From Parietichytrium sp. I65-24A (Eukaryota; Sar; Bigyra; Thraustochytrida; Thraustochytriidae): a stretch of DNA of 64,000 nt. Below, one piece after another: positions 1 to 10,275 of the stretch. The stretch lies in the NCBI GenBank assembly GCA_012862575.1, contig BLSF01000093.1, positions 1 to 64,000 on the forward strand. The letters run 5' to 3'. The notes under the pieces are model-generated. The model saw only the letters and a program-made list of their open reading frames with translations, made no database searches and was not told the origin of the DNA. The position numbers and the translations under genes are program-made. Position 1 is the stretch's first letter; every line of letters begins with the position of its first letter.

Positions 1-1204
1 GCATTGGATTGCAGATTGCATTGCGCTCCAAAGGGCGAGGCCATGGGTTCAAGTAAGAATGGGCTGAGCTGATGATCCTATGATTGTAGGTTAGCAATGC
101 GGCAACGGTACTTTGCTGTTCTGCGTTCCCACTGTGCACCATTGTGCACCACACTAGGTTGGTCTACGGGCGCAACATGGTCTGTTCTAGCTAGGGTCAC
201 GGACGTTCGAGTTTGAGAATCCGAGTCGAGCTGATCTCTATATTATTTTCCAGATTTTTCCAGTTCGGCAGGATGTGCAACGTGGGATGTGACGAATACG
301 AGCACTTGGAAGAATCGCATGGACGGAGGAGCAGGCAGGGAGGGAGCTCTTCGGAGAAGCCGATCAACCAGCATTCATTCATTTACATTAGTCCACACCC
401 GCGTCCGACACATCGGGCAGTTTAGGGCCCATCTGCACCTACCCACACGGTCTATCCGACGACTGCCACTACTGCCACTACTGCCACGACACGATGAATG
501 GGATGGATGCAAAGGGTGAAATGGATAAGTTCGAAAGACCATTGGACGGACACATAGCAATGGCCATGGCAATGGCATGGGCGACCTTTGCCGGCCGAGG
601 GTGGCGCTGGCTCTCCAGAAAACCTTCACCGGTGCGAGTGTCGTGCTGGCTGCGAGTACTCCCTCGTCCCCGCGGGAATGAGGATGAATGTCGCCAATAC
701 ATGGTGCCACCGGTATTCACTGATTATCACTATGGCCTAGTGTGCACGAGAATGTCGTCGCAGTTTTTCGCTGTTTTTCGCAGTTTTAGCTATCTGTTAC
801 TGTTTCACTAAGCCTTAGCCGAGGGGTATCCCGGTGCCGTTTCTCGTCAACGTTTTCTTAACAATCAAGATAAAACTGTGAATAGATTCTTCGGACGATC
901 TGATTAATGTAGAGATGGCGAGAGCCAGGGCCAAGGGCGAGAAGAGAGTGCATGTACAAACAGCACAACGATACAAGTCATGAAAATGATGCAGCGATCT
1001 TTCGGATGGTAGTGACTGAGGAAAGTAGAAAAAAAAGGAACAAGTTATGTACTATACTGCTACTAGCTAGGGAGGCGACCCGGGCGACACATTGTTTATT
1101 GTTGCGCGGCGGAACTTGAAGAAAAGTATTGTCGGGGGATGGCTCCACCGAGCAAGAGGGCCAGGCAAAGAAAACGTAGGCGACAAAGGACAGAGGATTT
1201 TCCG
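1..1204. other. Intergenic, no gene supported
   Basis: Only short overlapping frames without recognisable domains are present on either strand. A short CTACTGCCA-type tandem repeat lies near 463-488. The 3' part is the downstream region of the minus-strand phosphatase gene that ends at 1205. A gene reaching in from outside the window cannot be excluded, but no exon signature was seen. Confidence 0.5.
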
Positions 1205-3817
1205 TCAGCACTGATATGCAGCCTTGCCTGCCACGCAAGGAGAAAGACAAACGTCACCGGCATGGGCGGATGCCACTGCAGCCCAAAATGTGACAGACTC
1301 CGCGCCAGCTTTCGTGTGGACAACGTTCTCCGGAGCGTTCTCCAGATCGATGAGCTGGTGCGCCACCATCATGGCGGCGTCTACAAGCCACTTTGGCGAA
1401 GTTTCCTCATACCAGATGAACTGGGAGTTTTGGGGAGGCGAACAGATGAGCCAACAGCGCGCCCCTGAAACGCGCGTGGCTACTTCAAAATCATTTTGTG
1501 TGGGGTGCTGGCCAATGTCTCCACAAGGAGAAGAGGCTGCGCTAGCCGAATCTGTAACCTCAAACATTGAAGAACTGATGTCCATAATCGGACCGCAAGC
1601 CAAGGGCAACTCATCCAAGGTGGGCAACCGGCGTTGCGCGCTTACGGCTTGTCCATCTTGCAGCTCCTCGACGTGGTTACCATCTCTGTTGACATAGTTG
1701 ATGCACGAGCGGCTATCAGATGCGGCGATGCGATAAATAAGAGTCCGGCTCGGCGAGATTACGCTGGGCCGAAGTGTAGCCCAACTCATAAGCTGTAAAC
1801 AAAACCCAACGTTTGGATTAACTTTGGAGCGCTTTTCCTTCAAAAAGCTAAGTGCGTCTTCGTACGACATGTGAAGCTTCCAAATCAAGTAGGCGAGGAC
1901 TATGGTTGCCGAGCGGGAGATGCCGCGTTGGCAAAATACGAGAACCTTGCCATTCGCCTTGCGAACTTGCTCGATGAATTGCACTGCCACCAGAAACACG
2001 GATGAGATATCCTGTGTCGCCTTGTCTCGTAGATACAACTTGAGTTCAGTGCTGTTGGGAGGGGGCTTTGGAATGCTCCCCCGACTCGCGTTGATGAAGG
2101 CAGTAAAGCCTTCGTTCGCCAGGTCGTCTGGATTCTTGAGAATCCCGTTCAAGGATCCAAGGTACAGCCACGGAAAGACAGTCGAGATAACTTCTGCCTC
2201 CTTCTCCTTCTCCTTCTCGGCCGCGTTTTTCAGGCCCGGTGTTTCCATGTCCATAAATGCCTCTCTAATGGTTTGCTCAGAATCGAGAGGGTCGACGAAG
2301 ACGTGCAAATCTGTCCGAATGCCCGGACGGCGGCGTTTCAAACTATTGCTACTTCCGGCACTGTGTGCAGTTGTGTTGAGTCCGTCCCTGCTCGAATCGG
2401 AGGTGTGAGAGCGGGCAGACATCGAACCAAACGACGCCGGCGGCGACGCAAACCCTGGTGAAAACTCGGACGAGCAAGACTCGAGTGTTTCCGGGCCAAA
2501 GTCAAGAGCTACCGCAGCCGTGGGAGTGTCAATTTGCACTTTGGAAGGCACAGAGGTATTGATCATTGGAGGGACGCGCACGCGGGACGCACTCGATTCA
2601 CCAAAGCCTCCACCGGAAAAGCTAATCTCGTCTCCGAGAGATCGTTGTTTGCTTGAAGGCGTTTGTTGTAAACTCAGAGTACTCGTATTACTCGTATCAT
2701 CTGACAAAATCCGAGGCATAGAGGCAGCAGACTTGAGTACGCTGGACGTGGAAAACCCAGGGGGGCTGCACTCCGGCGACACACGAGGGGTCGAGCATTG
2801 AAAGCCGTTTCCGCCAGTCAGACCGGAGGAGGGGGCAGTCGTGGGGCGAACAAGGTGCACATTTCGGTCCTCGCTGCGCCGCCTTGCAACCTTGGCGTCA
2901 ACTCCTCGGTTCATGGTGTTGTAGCTCTGGTTACTCCCACCGATGGTCGAGCACCAGGCAGGTATGCGGTTTCCGTTTTTCCCCATGTTGCGGTGGCGAC
3001 AGGTCGGCAATGGCCCAATGCTGAAGGACGATGGCACCTGGCTTGCTGCACGAGGCGATTTAAGCTCGGTGAACCCCTTGGTAAGTTGCGACATGTCTTC
3101 GCAGTTGAGACTACTTCCCGCCTGGTTGCTTGATTCGATTTGGAAAGGTACCGAGGCACGGCGAGAGTTAGGGTAATAGTCAGAATTGGAGGAAGAAGAC
3201 AACGATGCTGCGTCGGACTCAGCCGAGCAAGACTGTGGGGAGTTTGGCGCGCTTTGGCTGGTGCTTGGTGTGCGCAAGGATGTGAAGCTAGCGTTGTTGG
3301 TGGTGACCACGGACGACGAGGAAGACCCCTCCTCCTCTTCGATTCCCGCAAATTCGACACTAGACGAAGAGCTTCGCTCCCCTGGCGCAAGCATCGTTAC
3401 ATCGGCGCGCGATTTTCCCGATCTACTGGAGCTCGACGACGAAGACGAGGCTGACCGTGTCAGGGTGGCAGACCCTGCACCACGGAACGACGCGGAGGAC
3501 GACGACGACGACGAGGACGCCGCCTGCGCATCGTCGCAGCTCCTTGAGGAGGTGGCGCTGAAGCTCGACTTTGAATGCCCTACAAGGATGTTCGCAGGCG
3601 TATTCTCGTCATGCAGCTGCTCGTCGTCCATGTGACCGTGGTGGCGCTGATCAAGTACCTCGTCTTCGTCCAGCATTACAGACGCCTCGCTCCTTCCCGA
3701 AACGTTCCGTCCGCGATTGGACATCATCGTGGCCCTTCTCTTTGTCTCGCTTCTGGTCAGCTCCTCTAGACCAGCAGACACCTCAACCGCCCCTGAAAAG
3801 GCAGCGCTTTCTACCAT
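1205..3817 (-). CDS. MKP1-like dual-specificity phosphatase with gelsolin-like domain
   Basis: Predicted 870-residue protein that would dephosphorylate phospho-Tyr/Thr, probably on MAP kinases. The N-terminal ~510 residues are Ser-rich, low complexity and probably disordered. The phosphatase domain follows (about 545-680): a general-acid Asp in LYLRDKATQDIS and the C-x5-R loop FCQRGISRSAT (Cys629, Arg635). The residue before the catalytic Cys is Phe, where the family nearly always has His. The C-terminal ~90 residues (FIWYEETSPKW, then AGAESVTFWAAV) resemble the gelsolin-like repeat that follows the DSP domain in plant MKP1. The frame is open further upstream to 4009, but that extension starts at TTG and reads through a CTTT/CGTT microsatellite, so the first ATG (3817) is used; a double ATG at 3724-3727 is an alternative. 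Family assignment is firm for the DSP domain, good for the gelsolin-like part. Confidence 0.85.
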   Translation of the reverse strand: MVESAAFSGAVEVSAGLEELTRSETKRRATMMSNRGRNVSGRSEASVMLDEDEVLDQRHHGHMDDEQLHDENTPANILVGHSKSSFSATSSRSCDDAQAASSSSSSSSASFRGAGSATLTRSASSSSSSSSRSGKSRADVTMLAPGERSSSSSVEFAGIEEEEGSSSSSVVTTNNASFTSLRTPSTSQSAPNSPQSCSAESDAASLSSSSNSDYYPNSRRASVPFQIESSNQAGSSLNCEDMSQLTKGFTELKSPRAASQVPSSFSIGPLPTCRHRNMGKNGNRIPAWCSTIGGSNQSYNTMNRGVDAKVARRRSEDRNVHLVRPTTAPSSGLTGGNGFQCSTPRVSPECSPPGFSTSSVLKSAASMPRILSDDTSNTSTLSLQQTPSSKQRSLGDEISFSGGGFGESSASRVRVPPMINTSVPSKVQIDTPTAAVALDFGPETLESCSSEFSPGFASPPASFGSMSARSHTSDSSRDGLNTTAHSAGSSNSLKRRRPGIRTDLHVFVDPLDSEQTIREAFMDMETPGLKNAAEKEKEKEAEVISTVFPWLYLGSLNGILKNPDDLANEGFTAFINASRGSIPKPPPNSTELKLYLRDKATQDISSVFLVAVQFIEQVRKANGKVLVFCQRGISRSATIVLAYLIWKLHMSYEDALSFLKEKRSKVNPNVGFCLQLMSWATLRPSVISPSRTLIYRIAASDSRSCINYVNRDGNHVEELQDGQAVSAQRRLPTLDELPLACGPIMDISSSMFEVTDSASAASSPCGDIGQHPTQNDFEVATRVSGARCWLICSPPQNSQFIWYEETSPKWLVDAAMMVAHQLIDLENAPENVVHTKAGAESVTFWAAVASAHAGDVCLSPCVAGKAAYQC

Positions 3818-5881
3818 GCAAAGCGCAGCCGAATCAAACGAATTCGACCTGTTCCCTTCGACTAATTTCACACCCGAATCGTAAATGCTAAATGCGTATC
3901 GAAAACTCGAAGCACCAAGCGCAGTCGCTTTCTCTTTCTTTCTTTCTTTCTTTCGTTCGTTCGTTCGTTCGTTCGTTCGTTCTCGATCAATCAAAATTAC
4001 ACCGATCAAATCTCCAAATCTCCAAACGCTTCAACGTCCAAAGTTGATAATCTCCTATCAATCTCGCACCTTCTCCAACGCCAGTGCCAATTCTCGTGCC
4101 GACCAAAAATTGAGAAAATATATATTAATTGACTGCCCCAAAGAGAAAAAAGAAAAATTCGCAACCGCACTTTCTTTCTCTCTTTCTCTCCTTCTCTCCT
4201 TCACGCCCACACCTGGCGCGCCGCTGAATTCCACTCGAGACTTCCCGCCGCGGCTCGCGGAACCGCTTCCTTGTTCCCCCGCAGCACGTGCAGTCCGCGC
4301 AGCATACACAGCGCGTACGCACGGAGGCGCACCGCGCACTGTCCCACCGTCCCTGCAAAATCTCTACGCCCGCGGCCTACGATTCTCCTAGCGCCTTCGC
4401 CCCTCCCCTCCGCGTACACCTCCAGGTGTGGGGTGGGACGGCCTTTCCTCCTCCTCCTTCTTCTTCTTCTTCTGGGACGCTTTCGGACTCCTTCCTTTTT
4501 CCTTTCGTTTCTCTTTTCGTTTTCGTTTCTCTTTCTGTTTTCTTTGTTTCTGTCTCTCTGTCTCTTTCGTCTATTCCCTATTTTGGTCCCTTCCTTCTCC
4601 TTAGGCTTTGCTATGGTGGCGGCCTGGGACTAGGGCAGATCCTGGGATTGTTAGGGAAATGCGTGGGTGGTGCTAGGCAGTTTCATGGGTTAGTTCGCGA
4701 CTCACTACAGTGTTTGCCGAAATGGTGGAGTAATGTTTATGGTAGATGGTAATAGCGACCAGGGACTCGGCGGAGCGTAGCTGGAAGTAAGCTTGTCCTA
4801 TGGAATGTACGACTGGGCAGAAGGAAGGGACATATAGCGTTTTCCGTAGCGAATGCGGATGGCCCGCCTAGTAGGATCGTAGGCATTAGTAAGAGTCTTT
4901 TGTGAGGGGGCGGTGCACTCCCATCGCTGGATAGAAACTACATAAGCGTCACTATGAATTTGAGTGGTCCGTCTAACTACGGTTATTCATATGATGAGTT
5001 AGTCGGTTTCAAGTCCGGGGCGGAGGTGAAGTAGCCTTACTGTTTCGCATATGTGGGACTATAACCTGGTCTGCAACATGTGGAGCCAAAGAAGCTTCAG
5101 ACAGGAAAAGTATTCTATCTTTTTACGTAGATAAAAACATAGATCTTAAGCAGGGGTACATTCGATGCTATGGATTGTTAGCTAGTCTTTGTAGTCTACA
5201 GAAAGAGATTAGATGTGAATGTTCATTGAAGAGAGTGGAGAAAGAGACGGAAACAAAAGAGAAAGAAAACAAAAAAGAGACAAGTCACTGATTCGGCACT
5301 TATGGAACCCGTCAGCAGTTGTTTCTGATGCAGTGCGAGAACCCACATTTTCCGGTTCTTTTCTTTATCATATAATATATCTGGTAGAACATAACATTTT
5401 CGCCAATGTCGTACACGTACGAGCGCGTATTCATCGATTGAAAAGCGTGCTCGAATAGCTTGACTCGTGAAATATCAGAAAGAACAAGTTTGCTTTGCAC
5501 ACAATCGTAAGTTAGGTTTTCGCTGGTTCAGCAATTTCGATGGTCAACTCAAAGGCTGATTTGGTTGTTGTCAAAGGGAATTGGGGGCTTTTAGATTTCA
5601 TCGTCCGAGTCTCGAAATGTCTGCTTGCTATGCGAATTCGGTTTTCTCCGGGGCTAAATCTAGAGATCCGAGCAAAGTAGCAAAAGTGAGGTACGCTTAC
5701 CGAGGGTCGAAGGCGAATTTCTTTTTCTGCAGCGCTACCAACATTGTTTGAGGTTGAATGTGAGCAAGATTTTAGAGGCAATCCCATTTCGTCTCTATTG
5801 CCTGAGAAATCACAAGAACAAGAAGAAGAAGGGGCCAAAGCATGGGCGCGAACGTCAGAGTTGCGCAGAGCAGACCGCAGG
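3818..5881. other. Intergenic region upstream of the phosphatase, pyrimidine-rich tracts
   Basis: Holds the CTTT/CGTT microsatellite (3931-3985) and further CT-rich tracts (about 4160-4200 and 4440-4580) on the presumed 5' side of the minus-strand phosphatase, then about 1.3 kb of moderately AT-rich DNA to the 3' end of the next gene. No frame here has a recognisable domain or an ATG-initiated length that stands out. Confidence 0.5.
3931..3985. repeat. CTTT/CGTT tetranucleotide microsatellite
   Basis: A run of CTTT units passes directly into a run of CGTT units. It lies about 115 bases 5' of the chosen ATG of the minus-strand phosphatase, probably in its 5' leader. It reads as Arg/Thr/Asn/Glu/Lys repeats in the phosphatase frame, which misleadingly lengthens that frame. 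Confidence 0.9.
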
Positions 5882-7681
5882 CTAGAGGTCCAGCGTTCCC
5901 CAGGTAACGCGAGTGACATAGTCCCGTGCAAAGATGCCAGACTCGCAGATTTTCTCAATACGGCTCTGCACTGCGCAGCCTCGAAGCTGGCGCTCGATGA
6001 ACCTCCAAGGCACACGCGAAAAGTCCCTAAAGTCATCACCGTCATCATCATCATCGTCGTCGTCCTCCTCGTTGCCGGCGCCATTTTCCTGGGCGTCTTT
6101 CATCTCGTCCACGTCGTCCATTGCCTCCTGGAGTTCCTCGTCGCTCATCTGCGGCACGTTGCCGGGGTCGGCGAGCCCTTCTTGTGCATCTTGGCTAGCC
6201 TCTATGGCCTCCTTGAGCTTGCTCGTGATGTGATTCATCGCGCACTCGTACATTGCGTCGCCTGCGCTGGCGCCCGGGCAGACTTTCTCAATGGACGACC
6301 TGCACTTGACGTCATTCTGGAATCGATCCACCATCGACTCGGCCTCCTTGGGCAGGTTTCCCGAGATGATGTCCGAGGTGGTGACCCTGGCGTTCTTGTA
6401 GGTGGGCCGCAGCGAGTACGTGGGTCCTTCCGGCGCGGGCTTGTCCTGCTGCAGGAGCGAAAAGTACAGCGTGGGCCGCGTGAGCGTGGACTTGTTCGGG
6501 GCGCCCCTATGCAGGGAGCGCGAGTCGTAGATGGCCATGGAGCCCTGCGGCACCGCGAGCCTGACGAACGGCGCGGACTGCATCATGGCCCGCTCGCCCT
6601 GCGACAAGAAGTGAAAGTGCGTGTGCGTCATGGGATACACATCGAACGGCGCCACATCCTCGCCCACGTCGTCCAAGTAGATGAACGCCGAGTACAGCTT
6701 GGCCAGCTTGTTGAGATTCTCCGGCACCTCCACCGTCGAGTCCGAGTGGAACGTCTGCCCGCCCGCGCTCGGGTACGCCGTCAGCGTCGAGTACTCGGTC
6801 AGCACCGCGTCCTTGCCCAGGTTCCTCTCCAGCGCCGGGTTGAGCAGCGTGATGGACTCGCGCAGCATCTCGAACATGGCCCCGTGCAGCGGCAGCGGGT
6901 AGTCCTTCCTGAACCTCCGCTCCATGATGGACCCAAAGTTCACCGTCGGGTCGTGCACCTCGCGGTTCACCTGCTCCGCGATCTCCCTGCACCTCTGCCG
7001 CGCGAACAGCCGCGGCACCACCACCACGCCGTGCTTCTCCAGCCGCTCGGCGATCGCCCGCTGCGACTTTTCCGACAGCTCCCATCTCTCCAGTTCGCCG
7101 CGGCTCAGCTTCACGCTCAGCATCTCCAATGCCAGCTTGCTGCTGAACTGCTCCAGGCCCCACGTCTTGTTGTCGAAGCCCATCTCCCGCTGCACGCTCT
7201 CGCCCATCAGAATCTCTGACACTTTACCGCCGAAGAAGATCTGACCGGCCTTCGCCACCTCCTCAGCGTCCAACAAACCGTCCATCAAACCATCCTTCTC
7301 CATCGTCTCCATAGTTTCCATCGAATCCCAATCATCATGGCCGTCACGTTTGTCGCGTTTGTCACGTATGTCGCGTATGTCACTGGTGTCCGCGGCGTGG
7401 TGGTTGTGGTGGTTGTGTTGGTTGGTTGCGTACGCGAAAGTGTGCGCGAGAGTGTGCGCGAGTTGGAAGGCGTCGTCCTCGGAGGCGGTGCGCGCGAGGT
7501 GGGTTATGAGGAAGATGTTGAGCATGGCGGATGCGCAGAGCATGGCCACGAGGAACGTTCGCGGAGAGGCGCGACGATGATGCATCATCGTTCCGGGAAC
7601 GGCGACGACGCCGGGGACGTCCGCGGCGGGGACACCTGGGGTTGAACCTCGGGAGGAGTTGTGGGCTATGCGACGGCGCAT
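5882..7681 (-). CDS. Membrane-anchored PhyH-type 2-oxoglutarate/Fe(II) dioxygenase
   Basis: Predicted 599-residue hydroxylase of the phytanoyl-CoA dioxygenase-like class. A hydrophobic segment at about 42-63, after a basic stretch, looks like a signal anchor (type II, ER/Golgi lumen). A His-rich patch and short Asp-Ile-Arg/Asp-Lys-Arg repeats follow (about 85-115). The catalytic core spans about 215-435: HSDS supplies the H-x-D iron ligands (His312, Asp314), LHRGAPNKS the distal His391, and RPTLYFSL the Arg402 that would bind 2-oxoglutarate. After it comes a Cys-containing segment (KCRSSIEKVC ... YECAMNHI) resembling a GLG1-type Cys-rich repeat, then an Asp run. The frame extends to 7759 only with a GTG start; 7681 is the first ATG, and ATG at 7588, just before the anchor, is also plausible. 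Substrate unknown; a glycoprotein or lumenal protein target would suit the topology (inference). Confidence 0.8.
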   Translation of the reverse strand: MRRRIAHNSSRGSTPGVPAADVPGVVAVPGTMMHHRRASPRTFLVAMLCASAMLNIFLITHLARTASEDDAFQLAHTLAHTFAYATNQHNHHNHHAADTSDIRDIRDKRDKRDGHDDWDSMETMETMEKDGLMDGLLDAEEVAKAGQIFFGGKVSEILMGESVQREMGFDNKTWGLEQFSSKLALEMLSVKLSRGELERWELSEKSQRAIAERLEKHGVVVVPRLFARQRCREIAEQVNREVHDPTVNFGSIMERRFRKDYPLPLHGAMFEMLRESITLLNPALERNLGKDAVLTEYSTLTAYPSAGGQTFHSDSTVEVPENLNKLAKLYSAFIYLDDVGEDVAPFDVYPMTHTHFHFLSQGERAMMQSAPFVRLAVPQGSMAIYDSRSLHRGAPNKSTLTRPTLYFSLLQQDKPAPEGPTYSLRPTYKNARVTTSDIISGNLPKEAESMVDRFQNDVKCRSSIEKVCPGASAGDAMYECAMNHITSKLKEAIEASQDAQEGLADPGNVPQMSDEELQEAMDDVDEMKDAQENGAGNEEDDDDDDDDGDDFRDFSRVPWRFIERQLRGCAVQSRIEKICESGIFARDYVTRVTWGTLDL

Positions 7682-9160
7682 ACGTGGGATGAGGACACAC
7701 GCTGAATAGCAGAAAGGATTTGGGACGATCGCCTTTGGGACGCGCCGGTGCGAGGACACTTTGGGACACTAACTGGAGGAAGGACGCTCTCGATGAATGG
7801 ATGGAATGATACCGGAACGATACGGGAACAGTCGGTGTCCTCGCGGTCGACGGTCTGTTTCCGTCTCCTATGTGTACGTACTGACTGTGAGTACCGGTAC
7901 AGAGTGATGCCGAACGATCTTTTCTATTGATGTGTTTGTGTATGTGTATGTTTTGCAGAATTCAGAAGAGACGAAGAGACACGGCAGACGATGCTACGCT
8001 CGCAGTCGTCGATGTTATATGTTATATGTTGTGCGTTGTGTGTTGTGTGTTTGGTTGAACAAGTTCGCAAAGCCAAAAAGGGTTTGGTTGATTGCGGTTT
8101 TGGCTCTGTTTTTCCATCCACTTTCGACTTTTGTCTACAATCGACGGTTAACTTTTTTTTTCTCCAAGTTAGATGAAGAGAGACAGATAGATAGATGGAG
8201 CGTTACGAAGAGAGCAGTAGCGCATGCGGAGGTTCAGAAACTTCGCAAGGCTCCCTCCAGACGTCGGAATGGTCCATGTAACGCGGGAAACGCCAGCTCG
8301 CGAGGGTTGGAATGGAATGGGCTCGCTGAAAGTGCACTCGTCGGTACTCATAGATGTCAGTACCTACTGTATCATTCATTCGCAAAATGCACGATTTACA
8401 ATTGATTCACAGTTCACAATCGCTTCTTCCTTTGACTTTCTCAATCAAGATTGTCGATCAAATGAAACACATGGTGTAGTACCTGTAACTGCAATTTGCA
8501 AAAACAAACAAACAAAGAAACAAACAAACAAACGAACGAACGAACAAGGCCGTCCATTCCTAACAAATAGCTCTAGCGCACGTTGGAAGGGTTCAGCGAG
8601 GTGAAGAAGATAGCTACCGGTAAGATAAGATGGTAGCTCGTTAAGTGCTGAACTTCCAATTCCGCATACTTGACTTGGATAACTTGGTTACAGTGCCAGT
8701 CAGTTCCATGTCAGGTCAGTGGAGGTTGTGGAGGTTGGAGTTTTCCTCTTTCAGGTGTGACTTGCAAGCTTCCACAATGCTTTTAGAGCGCAGCCGATCG
8801 AGGATTTTATGGGAAGTGGCGTACTTTGTAGTGTAGAGTTCAGCACGGACAGCAGAACAAGATACTTGATGATAAACATGAAAAGCAGATTGTCAGGAGC
8901 GATGAAAAGGCCTTGTGCCTGCCATGTATAGAATCGTACGTAGGGACAATGTGGCCAGGTTAAAAAAATGAGCGGTGTTGAGGCAAGGGGATATGATATA
9001 TGAGTAACAAAATTGTGCTATGGGTGATGAGTGAGGGATGGCAATCGCTTCTACAACGCAACCAAAAGTATAGCATCAGCGCCGGTGTAAATCTTCTAAA
9101 GAGTCTACATGCCACACGTTCTGCTCAAGAGCGCGCTGCTTCTCACCCAAATGGACTAGA
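7682..9160. other. Intergenic region
   Basis: No coding frame with recognisable content. Contains an AAAC/GAAC tetranucleotide tract (8503-8546) and two TACCGGTA palindromes (7891, 8615). Its left end is the presumed promoter of the minus-strand dioxygenase and its right end the 3' flank of the Maf-like gene. Confidence 0.5.
8503..8546. repeat. AAAC/GAAC tetranucleotide microsatellite
   Basis: CAAA units followed by CGAA units. It has the same kind of unit switch as the CTTT/CGTT tract near 3931-3985. Confidence 0.9.
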
Positions 9161-9294
9161 CTAAACTAGAGCTGCAAAATCACTGCGCAGCATTTTCAGA
9201 TTCGACGAGGTGTTTATACTAAACTAGAGCTGCAAAATGGCAGCGTTCCATATAAATCACTGCGCAGCATTTTCAGATTCGACCAGGTGTTTAT
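9161..9294. repeat. Tandem duplication over the 3' end of the Maf-like gene
   Basis: A 20-base block (CTAAACTAGAGCTGCAAAAT) occurs at 9161-9180 and again at 9219-9238. A ~37-base block beginning CACTGCGCAGCATTTTCAG occurs at 9181-9217 and again at 9258-9294 with one base change (GACGAGG versus GACCAGG). The right-hand copy of the second block encodes the last codons of the Maf-like protein; the left-hand copy is noncoding. Confidence 0.9.
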
Positions 9295-10087
9295 CGAACA
9301 GCTTGGCCATCTCCTCCGACAGCACTTGTACAGGCAAGCCCACCATATTGAAATAGCAACCTTCGATGCCGCGAACAAAAGTGGCTCCGCCCGCGCTCTG
9401 GATCCCGTACCCGCCAGCCTTATCAAACGGCTCTCCTGACGCCACATACTCTTCGATGACCGCATCGCTCAGCTCAGCAAAGTGCACCTTGGTCGCGCAG
9501 CTTGTCACGATCTCCTCCCGCTCGATCACCTCGACGATCCCTTCGAACCCGGGCTCTGACTCGCGGTTCGTTCCCATCTGGTCGTCTGCATTGCCAACTT
9601 CATTCCCATCCGCCCCGCGGACACGTAGCTTGAGTAGAATAAGGGCCAATCCGCTCACCACTTGATGGCTCTTGCCACTAAACTTGCGCAGCATCTCCTT
9701 GGCCATGTCCGCGTCGCTAGGCTTTTCAAAGATCCTGTCCTCGTGCACGACCACCGTATCGCACCCAATCAGCAGCACGCTGATCTCGCTGAACTTGTGT
9801 CCGCGTACCCCTCCGCGTACGGCTTTGCGTACGGTTTCAAGCGTGGAGATTCTGGCCTCCACGTCGCGGGCCTTACGTGCGGCGTACTCTTGGACGTAGT
9901 CATCCGCGCGGAACTGGGTCGCGTCCCAGTCCTCGGCGAAGCCACTGGGCTCCACGGCAGCGCGTGGACATCGCAAAAGTATGTGCTCGTGGAGGAGCTG
10001 TACGCGCCGAGGACTGGCGGAGCACAGGATGATGCGCAGCGTGTTGGAGGAGACGCACTCGCGCACGAGGGACTGGTGCCTCAGCAT
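9257..10087 (-). CDS. Maf-like nucleoside triphosphate pyrophosphatase
   Basis: Predicted 276-residue Maf/HAM1-like protein. This family hydrolyses modified or non-canonical nucleoside triphosphates (such as dTTP/UTP and modified pyrimidines) to monophosphates as a house-cleaning function. Visible family motifs: SASPRR near the N-terminus (nucleotide-binding loop), GCDTVV in the middle, EPFDKAGGYGIQ and IEGCYFNMVGLPV near the C-terminus. A ~35-residue Gly/Asn/Glu-rich insertion sits between the core strands (about 155-190), making it longer than bacterial Maf (~190-200). The frame runs on to 10186 only with a TTG start; the ATG at 10087 gives a natural N-terminus shortly before SASPRR. The stop lies inside a small tandem duplication. 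Confidence 0.9.
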   Translation of the reverse strand: MLRHQSLVRECVSSNTLRIILCSASPRRVQLLHEHILLRCPRAAVEPSGFAEDWDATQFRADDYVQEYAARKARDVEARISTLETVRKAVRGGVRGHKFSEISVLLIGCDTVVVHEDRIFEKPSDADMAKEMLRKFSGKSHQVVSGLALILLKLRVRGADGNEVGNADDQMGTNRESEPGFEGIVEVIEREEIVTSCATKVHFAELSDAVIEEYVASGEPFDKAGGYGIQSAGGATFVRGIEGCYFNMVGLPVQVLSEEMAKLFDKHLVESENAAQ

Positions 10088-10275
10088 GGTTCCTTTCTGT
10101 TCGTTGGGGGTTCCTCGGGGGACTCGATGCTGACGTTTGCGTACGGGGTTTGTAGCAAATAGCGTATGCCAAGCTAGGAGTAGCAAGTGTACGCGGTGAA
10201 ACTGAAACTGTTCTGTGCAAGAGGCGAGGCTGTCACGCTAAGACGCGGCTAGTCGATTCACTAATAGTAGGAATT
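10088..10275. promoter_or_regulatory. Upstream region of the Maf-like gene
   Basis: A 188-base noncoding interval between the ATG of the minus-strand Maf-like gene and the left edge of the vWA-gene duplication. It presumably carries the Maf promoter; no specific element could be recognised. Confidence 0.35.

Noticed and set aside
3818-4009. N-terminal extension of the phosphatase frame
   Set aside because: It starts with TTG and largely translates the CTTT/CGTT microsatellite; the first ATG is at 3817.
5004-5030. tRNA T-arm-like word GGTTTCAAGTCC
   Set aside because: One base too many for a T loop, and no acceptor or anticodon arms can be drawn around it.
5744-7219. 491-codon plus-strand frame
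   Set aside because: Antisense shadow of the dioxygenase gene; composition is His/Val/Arg-rich with no domain.
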